Source: Bacteroidales bacterium (GTDB lineage Bacteria > Bacteroidota > Bacteroidia > Bacteroidales > P3). Taken from it: a DNA stretch of 39,617 nucleotides. A program made the translations under genes and the position numbers. Positions 33,667-39,617 of the stretch are shown piece by piece. A model generated the notes under the pieces. It did no database searches and was not told where the DNA came from. It saw nothing but the letters and a program-made list of their open reading frames with translations. Numbering within the stretch: position 1 is the stretch's first letter; each line of letters opens with the position of its first letter. Where the stretch lies: positions 1 to 39,617 of the forward strand of contig JAFXMW010000066.1 of the NCBI GenBank assembly GCA_017530105.1, written 5' to 3'.

Positions 33667-35664
33667 ATGATCAACAAAGAGACCATACAACGCATCATGG
33701 ATGCCACCAACATCGTGGATGTAATTGGTGAATTTGTGTCGCTTAAACAACGTGGCTCCAACCACATCGGCTGCTGCCCGTTCCATAATGAGAAGACACC
33801 CTCTTTCTATGTTTCTCCGTCCAAAGGTATCTTCAAATGCTTCGGATGCGGCAAGTCGGGCAATGCCGTGGGGTTCCTGATGGAACACGAACACTACTCC
33901 TACCCCGAAGCGCTTCACTGGCTGGCAGACAAATATAACATCCAGATAGAAGAGGAACAAATGACCGAAGAGCAGCGGGAAAAGCAAACCGAGCGCGACG
34001 GCCTGTTCCATGTGAGTGAATTTGCCCAGAAATATTTCGCCGACCTGTTATACAACAACGAAATGGGACGGGCCATAGGGCTAAGCTATTTCCACCAAAG
34101 AGGTCTCAGCGATGACATCATCAAGACATTCGGTTTAGGGTACTGTCTCGACAAATGGGATGACTTCACCTCCCACGCCCGCCGAAACGGATATTCCGAC
34201 GCAGTATTAGGCAAAACCGGCCTCACCGTTTTCAAAGAAGACGGAAAAAGTTTCGACCGGTTCCGAGGCCGTGTCATGTTCCCCATCTACAGCATTTCAG
34301 GACGTGTGCTCGGCTTCAGCGGCCGTGTCCTGACGAAAGAGAAACAGGTGGCCAAATATGTCAACTCGCCCGACTCCGACATCTACAACAAAAGCCATAT
34401 CCTTTATGGACTCTACCAAGCCCGAAACGCCATAAGCCGAGCCGACAAATGCTATCTGGTTGAAGGCAATGTCGATGTTGTCTCAATGCACCAGTCGGGT
34501 GTTTGCAACACCGTGGCATCCTGCGGCACCTCGCTCACCATCGAGCAGATACGTCTCATCAAACGCTACACCCCCAATGTTACCGTACTCTACGATGGCG
34601 ACTCCGCCGGCATCAAGGCTGCCCTTCGTGCTGTCAACCTTCTCTTTGAAGAGAGTATGCACGTGCGTGTGGTTCTCTTCCCCGATGGCGAAGACCCCGA
34701 CAGCTATGCCCAGAAATATGGTTCTACCCAATTGCAGGAATACCTGCGCGACCACGAGGAGAACTTTGTCAAATTCAAGACCCGGGTTCTGCTCGAGGAC
34801 ATAGACAACGACCCTATACGCAAAGCCGAGGTTCTCAAAGAAATAGTCCGCACCATAGCCATCGTTCCCGACATGATTGAACGGCAGGAATACATCAAGC
34901 AAACAGCCTTCAAGCTCAATGTATCCGAGACCATCTTGACACAGGAACTGGCAAAAACCATGGCAAACAATGCCCAAAAGGCATGGAAAGAAGAGCAACG
35001 CAACGCTGCCAACGACTCCCCTGAGCCACAGCCTTCCTCCCCCCAAAAACCGGCTGAAGTATCCGAGCAATCACCTTCCATCCCCACTCCCATTTCCAAT
35101 GAGCGCCCTGCCGAAGCTCAGGAGAAACAACTCATCAAACTGCTCATCAACTATGGGAGCAAAGAGATTCCACAAGACGGCATCGACGAAGACGGCAACC
35201 CCTGCCAGATAAACCTTCCGATAGCCGAAATCATAGTAGACGAAATCTCCGAAAACGAGCTCTCCTTTGACAATCCTATTTTCCAACAGATATTCAACCT
35301 TTTCCAACAATCCATCCAAAACGGAACCCCCTTACCCGATGCCAATTTCTTTGCCATGTCGTCCGACTCCATGCTGCGCAATACCGCCCTTACCCTTATG
35401 CTCAACCCCTACAACATCAGCCCCAACTGGAAAGAGAAAAAAATATTTATACCCTCTCTCGAATCCCACTTGCGCCAGGATCTCAAAGAATCCATACTCA
35501 CTTTTAAACAGAAAAAGATAGACCGCGAATTGGAAAGAAACGCTTTTCAACTCCGTTCTTGCCCCGACGATTCCGACGACACACTTATTCTCATGAACAA
35601 ACAAAAACAACTCCTCGAAATACGTCAAAAAATTTGCAACGAACTCAACCGAGTAATAATATAA
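33667..35664 (+). CDS. dnaG: DNA primase
   Basis: A 665-residue replication primase that makes RNA primers for the lagging strand. The N-terminal zinc finger has C37, H40, C58 and C61 (CPFHNEKTPSF and FKCFGCGKSG). The RNA polymerase core follows, with FGLGYCLDKWDDF, RFRGRVMFPIY and GRVLGFSGRVL. In the TOPRIM part, YLVEGNVDVVSMHQSG (Glu near 264) and VLYDGDSAGIKAALRA carry the metal-binding acids. The VEGNVDV form replaces the more common VEGYTDV. The C-terminal third is a helicase-binding region with a Pro/Ser-rich linker at about 440-470. It starts 30 bases after the surface protein stop and is followed in 24 bases by a sigma-54-type activator. Confidence 0.96.
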   Translation: MINKETIQRIMDATNIVDVIGEFVSLKQRGSNHIGCCPFHNEKTPSFYVSPSKGIFKCFGCGKSGNAVGFLMEHEHYSYPEALHWLADKYNIQIEEEQMTEEQREKQTERDGLFHVSEFAQKYFADLLYNNEMGRAIGLSYFHQRGLSDDIIKTFGLGYCLDKWDDFTSHARRNGYSDAVLGKTGLTVFKEDGKSFDRFRGRVMFPIYSISGRVLGFSGRVLTKEKQVAKYVNSPDSDIYNKSHILYGLYQARNAISRADKCYLVEGNVDVVSMHQSGVCNTVASCGTSLTIEQIRLIKRYTPNVTVLYDGDSAGIKAALRAVNLLFEESMHVRVVLFPDGEDPDSYAQKYGSTQLQEYLRDHEENFVKFKTRVLLEDIDNDPIRKAEVLKEIVRTIAIVPDMIERQEYIKQTAFKLNVSETILTQELAKTMANNAQKAWKEEQRNAANDSPEPQPSSPQKPAEVSEQSPSIPTPISNERPAEAQEKQLIKLLINYGSKEIPQDGIDEDGNPCQINLPIAEIIVDEISENELSFDNPIFQQIFNLFQQSIQNGTPLPDANFFAMSSDSMLRNTALTLMLNPYNISPNWKEKKIFIPSLESHLRQDLKESILTFKQKKIDRELERNAFQLRSCPDDSDDTLILMNKQKQLLEIRQKICNELNRVII

Positions 35665-35688
35665 CAACCAACTCCTTTTCATTACCCC

Positions 35689-36954
35689 ATGGACATTCAC
35701 ACCATCAAACAACGTTACGGCATTATAGGCAACGACCCCAAACTGCTAATGGCTATCAACAAGGCCATCCAAGTGGCTCCTACCGACCTCAGCATACTCA
35801 TCACCGGCGAAAGCGGTGTAGGTAAAGACATCTTCTCGCGCATCATACACGAAAACAGTCTCCGCAAACACACCAAACAAGGCCGTGGACTCATATCTGT
35901 CAACTGTGGGGCCATACCCGAAGGCACCATCGAAAGCGAACTCTTCGGCCACGTAAAAGGTGCCTTTACCGGTGCCGACAAGAATCGCAAAGGCTATTTT
36001 GAAGAAGCCGACGGCGGAACTATTTTCCTTGACGAGATAGGTGAACTGCCTCTTGCCATGCAAGTCAAACTGCTGCGAGTGCTCGAAAACGGCGAAATCA
36101 TACCCGTAGGCTCCTCCACAGCCATCAAAGTCAATGTCCGCATTGTGGCGGCCACCAATGTCGACCTCGTTGCGGCAATCCGCAACGGTCATTTCCGCGA
36201 AGACCTATACTATCGTCTCCAGCAAATATCCATCTATATCCCTCCCCTGCGCGAACGCATCGACGATATTCCGCTCCTCTTTCGCAAATTCTCATCCGAT
36301 GTGGCCGAAAAATACCACATGCCCCCCATCGTCCTATCCCCCGATGCACGCGAATACCTCATGCACTACCCCTGGTATGGCAACATCCGCGAACTCAAAA
36401 ATGTCACCGAACAAATAGCCGTTGTCGAAACCGAGCGCACCATTACGCGCAACATCCTCCAGAACTACCTCAACTACATACCCGAAGAGAAAATGCCTGC
36501 TCTCATCACCCCCTCCGGCAGCAACGCCCAAGCCCCCATTTCCGACCGCGAACTGCTTCTCAAAGCCCTTTCCATGGGACAGATGATTAGTGAAATGCGT
36601 AATGAAATCAACGAATTGCGCCAAGCCGTCACCCATCTGGCACAAGGCATTCCCCTCTCCTCCCCCTCAACAGCCCTCCAGCCGTCCAATCTCCCCGCCA
36701 TCCAAACCTCCAACTCCCCCACCCTCCATGTCATCCAGCCACACGAATCTCTCGTGCAGCCAGAAGAGGAATTCCAGGAGTCGGAAATGGTGGAAGACGA
36801 ACCTCTTGCCCTCGAGGATCGCGAAAAACGAGCCATACGTCTTGCCCTCGAGCGTCATGGAGGCAAACGCGCCCTCGCCGCCAAAGAACTCCACATCTCC
36901 GAACGTACCCTCTACCGCAAAATCAAAGAATACGGTCTGTTGAATGATAACTAA
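35689..36954 (+). CDS. sigma-54-dependent transcriptional activator without receiver domain
   Basis: A 421-residue bacterial enhancer-binding protein that uses ATP to open promoters held by sigma-54 RNA polymerase. The AAA+ domain begins almost at the N-terminus: Walker A GESGVGK (40-46), GAFTGA sigma-54 contact loop (91-96), Walker B TIFLDEIGELP (111-121), RLQQISIYIPPLRER and YPWYGNIRELKN. A Ser/Pro-rich linker (about 315-355) leads to a Fis-type helix-turn-helix at the C-terminus (ALERHGGKRALAAKELHISERTLYRKIKEYGL). There is no receiver, GAF or other sensor domain, so it may be controlled by abundance or a separate protein. Targets are not evident. Confidence 0.93.
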   Translation: MDIHTIKQRYGIIGNDPKLLMAINKAIQVAPTDLSILITGESGVGKDIFSRIIHENSLRKHTKQGRGLISVNCGAIPEGTIESELFGHVKGAFTGADKNRKGYFEEADGGTIFLDEIGELPLAMQVKLLRVLENGEIIPVGSSTAIKVNVRIVAATNVDLVAAIRNGHFREDLYYRLQQISIYIPPLRERIDDIPLLFRKFSSDVAEKYHMPPIVLSPDAREYLMHYPWYGNIRELKNVTEQIAVVETERTITRNILQNYLNYIPEEKMPALITPSGSNAQAPISDRELLLKALSMGQMISEMRNEINELRQAVTHLAQGIPLSSPSTALQPSNLPAIQTSNSPTLHVIQPHESLVQPEEEFQESEMVEDEPLALEDREKRAIRLALERHGGKRALAAKELHISERTLYRKIKEYGLLNDN

Positions 36955-37055
36955 CCAAGAGAATTTCTATAAATGCAACATGAATTACCATGTAATAACC
37001 ATACATTGATGATAATTCGTGTTCAAAAAAGATATTTCCCATTCTCACACCGATA

Positions 37056-38309
37056 ATGAAAACCAACGACCTCCATATTGAACTGCCCGCATCCAAAAGC
37101 CTCAGCAACCGCTGGCTGGTACTGAACCATCTGGCCGGATACCCTTTTGTCTTGCGCAACCTCTCCACCGCCGACGACACCCAATTGCTCCAAGCCCTCC
37201 TTTCCCAGTTACGCCGAGGCTCAACCACCCACTTTCATTGCAACAATGCCGGCACCGTGGCCCGCTTTCTCCTTGCCCTCCTTGCCGTCACCCCCGGACA
37301 ATGGACCCTCAGCGGCGATGAGCGGCTTAAACAACGTCCCATTTCCCCTCTGGTCGATGCCCTGCGAAGTATGGGATGCCACATTGAATACACCGATAAA
37401 GAAGGCCGGCTGCCTGTACTTATCACTGGTCACATTCCCCAACACAAAATGGTGGAAATAAACCCCACTGCCAGCAGCCAGTTCGTCTCCGCCATGCTTC
37501 TTATCGGCCCCTTCCTTCCCCAAGGGCTCACCCTCACCCTCACCGACCGCCCTGCCTCGCGCCCCTATATCGACATGACTTGCACCGTCCTCCGCCAGGC
37601 AGGCATCGAGACCACCGTCAGCGCCAACCGCCGTGTCTACCGTGTTGCACCTATCCCACCCGAAGGGCTCAAAAAGAATCTCGCCGTCAGCATCGAACGC
37701 GACTGGTCGTCTGCCTCCTACATCTACTCCGCCGCAGCTCTCCTCCCGCACCATCGCTTGCGAATGCCCGGCTTGTCGCTCTCCTCCACATGCCAAGGCG
37801 ACAAAGCAGTGGCACCGATTTTCGAGCACCTCGGTGTCACCTCACGCGAAGTGCGCTCCCCCTATCGGGCCACTGTGCGCTCCGTCACCGTCGAAGGCAC
37901 CGGCCTCCCCGACAGCACCCTTGAATATAACTTCATCGACTGCCCCGACCTCCTTCCCGCCGTTGTTGTCACCTGTGCAGCCCTTGGGGTCAAAGCACGG
38001 CTACGGGGCATAAAAAACCTACGGCTCAAAGAATCCGACCGCATCAACGCCCTCAAACAGGAGCTGGAAAAGATGGGAGGACACATCACCCACACCGCCA
38101 CCGAACTACGCATAGCCCCTGCCACGCTACATCCCACATCCCCTGTCAACACCTACGGCGACCACCGCATCGCCATGGCCTTTGGCATACTCTCACTCCG
38201 CTTCCCCGACCTGATGATAAATGATTCCGGTCAAGTTTCCAAATCATTTCCCGACTTTTGGCATCAACTCGAAACCATCCGCAAATCCATTCCTGATGTA
38301 ACAAACTGA
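37056..38309 (+). CDS. aroA: 3-phosphoshikimate 1-carboxyvinyltransferase (EPSP synthase)
   Basis: A 417-residue shikimate-pathway enzyme that joins phosphoenolpyruvate and shikimate-3-phosphate on the way to chorismate. The substrate site ELPASKSLSNR holds K14, S15 and R19. Next come NNAGTVARFLLALLAV, SGDERLKQRPISPLVDALRSMG, TASSQFVSAMLL, DRPASRPYIDMT, FIDCPDLLPAVVV, LRLKESDRINALKQELEKMGG and the terminal GDHRIAMAFG block, so all main catalytic segments are present. The N-terminus is short, as usual in Bacteroidota. It lies 101 bases after the activator, with no consensus promoter seen between them. Confidence 0.95.
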   Translation: MKTNDLHIELPASKSLSNRWLVLNHLAGYPFVLRNLSTADDTQLLQALLSQLRRGSTTHFHCNNAGTVARFLLALLAVTPGQWTLSGDERLKQRPISPLVDALRSMGCHIEYTDKEGRLPVLITGHIPQHKMVEINPTASSQFVSAMLLIGPFLPQGLTLTLTDRPASRPYIDMTCTVLRQAGIETTVSANRRVYRVAPIPPEGLKKNLAVSIERDWSSASYIYSAAALLPHHRLRMPGLSLSSTCQGDKAVAPIFEHLGVTSREVRSPYRATVRSVTVEGTGLPDSTLEYNFIDCPDLLPAVVVTCAALGVKARLRGIKNLRLKESDRINALKQELEKMGGHITHTATELRIAPATLHPTSPVNTYGDHRIAMAFGILSLRFPDLMINDSGQVSKSFPDFWHQLETIRKSIPDVTN

Positions 38310-38338
38310 CACCACATCCCAACAAAATAACGAGGCGT

Positions 38339-38358
38339 ATAGGTCAAATTGCAGGATG
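38339..38358 (+). repeat. extra copy of the insertion-sequence left end
   Basis: The 20 bases ATAGGTCAAATTGCAGGATG occur here and again, identical, at 38379-38398, 40 bases further on, where they form the left terminal repeat of the insertion sequence. The outer copy may be a remnant of a previous insertion or of an imprecise end duplication. Confidence 0.75.
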
Positions 38359-38376
38359 ATTTTTTGTACTTTGTCT

Positions 38377-38397
38377 CAATAGGTCAAATTGCAGGAT
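38377..38397 (+). repeat. left terminal inverted repeat of the insertion sequence
   Basis: Pairs in inverted orientation with 39553-39573 at 19 of 21 positions. Confidence 0.78.
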
Positions 38398-38418
38398 GGC
38401 CGAATGGAAAAAGTTTTG

Positions 38419-38426
38419 TATCTTTG
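38419..38426 (+). promoter_or_regulatory. -7 element facing into the insertion sequence
   Basis: TATCTTTG is an exact -7 element on the plus strand, opposite to the transposase. No TTG stands at the -33 place. A transcript would begin near 38432, just where the structured stretch begins. Confidence 0.5.
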
Positions 38427-38430
38427 CCGC

Positions 38431-38570
38431 GCAGTCTGAAGCATAGCGGGGCTCTGCTGGGGAGCAACCCCGTGAGGAATAAGACTGCGGTGAATGACGA
38501 CAAGTCATGCGTGAAACGGCTGCCGGCAAAGAGGCATCCGTTTCCTTTTTATGACTTGTTAGATTTCACC
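38431..38570 (+). ncRNA. candidate structured RNA at the non-coding end of the insertion sequence
   Basis: Nested, mostly perfect stems fill this stretch. Stem 1: GCAGTCT (38431-38437) with AGACTGC (38482-38488). Inside it, GGGG (38448-38451) pairs with CCCC (38468-38471) and CTC with GAG (38462-38464). Stem 3: GGTGAA (38489-38494) with TTCACC (38565-38570), continuing as ACAAGTCAT (38500-38508) with ATGACTTGT (38551-38559). Inside that, GAAACGG (38513-38519) pairs with CCGTTTC (38538-38544) and TGCC with GGCA. Stems 1 and 3 abut and could stack. The 3' side enters the transposase stop region by 12 bases. The strand is chosen from the -7 element at 38419-38426; the minus strand would fold too, as the 3' end of transposase mRNA. 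I do not recognise the RNA family. Confidence 0.6.
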
Positions 38571-39485
38571 CAATGCCAAGAAAAACCCACTGATGAACCG
38601 CTTGCGGTTCTCCTTTGACATCCCACTGTGGTTGTTGAGATTCTTTTTGAGGTCGATGAAAGTCCCTTCAATCTTGTTGTTGGTGTTGGGCATCCCGTTG
38701 CATTCCGGCTGCTGGTATGTGAAGAGGTACGGCAGGTAGAAGTCAACGCTGTGCATGGCGGAGCGCAGCCGTCTGTGGGTGAACTGCGTCTTCCCCGACT
38801 TCAAGGTGGAACGCCTGTTCAACATGTCCACCCATTTGGACTTCCAATGCCGGTACTTATTCTCGAATTCGGGTCCGTCTTCATTCACGATATTGTCCAC
38901 AAGGGCTTTCAGTTCCCTGGCTGCAAGCAGTCTGGGATGCAGGGTGAGGTATCGCCTCACTATCTGTATCATGTGGTACTGGCACATCTGGATCTTGTAT
39001 GCCGAGAACTCGCTGAAGAGACTCTTCATCCCGTCTATTACAATCCCCATTATGGTGTATCCACGCTCTTCGATGCTGCGTACGGCATCCACATAGTCCT
39101 GCACCCTCTCATGTGCGATAAACGCCATGTAGAGAGGTTTTCCAGAACTTTCGTCTATCGCAAGCATCACTCCCCAGTTGTGCCCCCAATAAGTGGCGTC
39201 GAGGTGAACGTAACCGCTCCCATCCAGCGGCGGCTGCGCCCAGACCTTTTCTATCTCGCGCAACCGCCTCTTGATGGTGGAGTCGCTCACTCCGTAGGCT
39301 GCAGCCAGCTCCGATATGGTCTGCTTGCCATCCTGATAGCTTCTCCATAAAGTGTCGCGTTTTAGGCCAAGACTGTTCCGGAACTGGTATCCACATCCCT
39401 TGCATAAATAGGTTTGGACTCCCCTCCGTTTACCATTTTTTACTGTGTGCGTGCCGCCGCATACTGGACATTTCGACTTGTACAT
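38559..39485 (-). CDS. DDE transposase, IS256/IS1249-like
   Basis: A 308-residue transposase. The N-terminus is a zinc ribbon (CPVCGGTHTVKNGKRRG, then CKGCGYQF; C6, C9, C28, C31) followed by a helix-turn-helix (ISELAAAYGVSDSTIKRRLREI). The catalytic acids appear as D96 (YVHLDATYWG), D151 (GIVIDGMKSLF) and E273 (NNKIEGTFIDLK), with the CxxH pair C168/H171 (MCQYHMIQ) typical of IS256-type proteins. The frame is intact, so the element may still be active. The assignment to the IS1249 branch is from pattern memory; an IS1595- or ISL3-like relative is a less likely alternative. Confidence 0.85.
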   Translation of the reverse strand: MYKSKCPVCGGTHTVKNGKRRGVQTYLCKGCGYQFRNSLGLKRDTLWRSYQDGKQTISELAAAYGVSDSTIKRRLREIEKVWAQPPLDGSGYVHLDATYWGHNWGVMLAIDESSGKPLYMAFIAHERVQDYVDAVRSIEERGYTIMGIVIDGMKSLFSEFSAYKIQMCQYHMIQIVRRYLTLHPRLLAARELKALVDNIVNEDGPEFENKYRHWKSKWVDMLNRRSTLKSGKTQFTHRRLRSAMHSVDFYLPYLFTYQQPECNGMPNTNNKIEGTFIDLKKNLNNHSGMSKENRKRFISGFFLALGEI

Positions 39486-39517
39486 TTTCTACCTTTTTTG
39501 AGTATCTTGAATCCTAG

Positions 39518-39525
39518 CAAAGGTA
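39518..39525 (-). promoter_or_regulatory. -7 element for the transposase gene
   Basis: On the minus strand TACCTTTG fits TAnnTTTG and lies 33 bases before the ATG at 39485. No TTG is present at the -33 position, which may keep expression low. Confidence 0.5.
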
Positions 39526-39552
39526 GTGTATTCTTACTAATCGGAAGATTTT

Positions 39553-39573
39553 ATCCTGCAAATTGACCCATTG
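39553..39573 (-). repeat. right terminal inverted repeat of the insertion sequence
   Basis: Reads ATCCTGCAAATTGACCCATT on the plus strand and matches the left end inverted with two mismatches. The 44 bases beyond it, up to the window end, are A/T-rich and show nothing recognisable. Confidence 0.78.
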
Positions 39574-39617
39574 GCGATTTTTATTTGTTAAAATTTGTCT
39601 CAAGCTCCTTGATTCAC

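Larger units (their letters stand above)
38377..39573. mobile_element. insertion sequence, IS256/IS1249-like, about 1.2 kb
   Basis: A complete element with a transposase gene on the minus strand. Its ends are CAATAGGTCAAATTGCAGGAT (38377-38397, shown in parts: CAAT then AGGTCAAATTGC) and, inverted, the matching stretch at 39553-39573; they agree at 19 of 21 positions. About 180 bases beside the transposase 3' end are non-coding and highly structured. I see no 8-9-bp target duplication at these borders. If the outer repeat copy is taken as the end, a GGCG flanks both sides (38334-38337 and 39573-39576), which is too short to be convincing. Family placement rests on the transposase. Confidence 0.8.

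Noticed and set aside
38349-38618. 89-codon plus-strand frame over the insertion-sequence end
   Set aside because: It lies across the perfect stems of the RNA candidate and the antisense of the transposase end; no start context or protein family.
38334-39576. GGCG on both sides of the insertion sequence as a target-site duplication
   Set aside because: Four bases are too short and require the outer repeat copy as the border; relatives of this family usually make 8-9-bp duplications.

Overview
The window is chromosomal DNA from a fermentative member of the Bacteroidales (phylum Bacteroidota). Four signs support this. Promoters match the Bacteroidota form (TTG or TTTG, 19 bases, then TAnnTTTG). 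Two secreted proteins carry type B, and one carries type A, C-terminal sorting domains of the type IX secretion system (T9SS). An Rnf operon begins with rnfB. The aroA, dnaG, anmK and meaB genes look typical of the group. Species cannot be named from the sequence alone.

Layout. 1-3393 (minus): etfA (3' end outside the window), etfB, an acyl-CoA dehydrogenase and ridA, apparently one operon. 3394-6063: an A/T-rich accessory segment holding one DUF262/DUF1524 (GmrSD-like) gene, flanked by two nearly identical 34-bp direct repeats that each contain a promoter. 6064-9532 (plus): an MBOAT O-acyltransferase, an SGNH-like partner and anmK. 9522-11733 (minus): hemW and meaB. 11865-11938: tRNA-Met(CAT) with promoter and terminator. 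11997-13378 (minus): a SPOR-domain protein and a tandem universal stress protein. 13379-14352: a long non-coding gap. 14353-18851 (plus): rnfBCDGE, with no rnfA. 18965-28140 (plus): a small secreted protein, two very large T9SS type B proteins, a Usp-like protein and a TraX-family membrane protein, tightly packed. 28477-33636: a 1719-residue modular surface protein with a T9SS type A tail. 33667-38309 (plus): dnaG, a sigma-54-type activator and aroA. 38377-39573: an insertion sequence with an IS256/IS1249-like transposase and an unusually structured non-coding end.

How the genes fit together. Acyl-CoA dehydrogenase with EtfAB and the Rnf complex suggest flavin-based energy conservation: reduced ferredoxin made by an Etf-linked dehydrogenase can be oxidised by Rnf, which pumps ions. 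MeaB implies a B12-dependent methylmalonyl-CoA mutase elsewhere in the genome. The MBOAT/SGNH pair probably O-acylates an exported glycan, and AnmK recycles peptidoglycan. The T9SS proteins are large cell-surface or secreted proteins.

Most worth a second look: the structured RNA candidate at the end of the insertion sequence (38431-38570), the direct repeats that bracket the DUF262 gene, the missing rnfA, the T9SS/Usp/TraX cluster with a terminator-like hairpin inside a signal-peptide coding region, and a 9-bp periodic repeat between ridA and the dehydrogenase. All statements come from reading the sequence; no database search was run.
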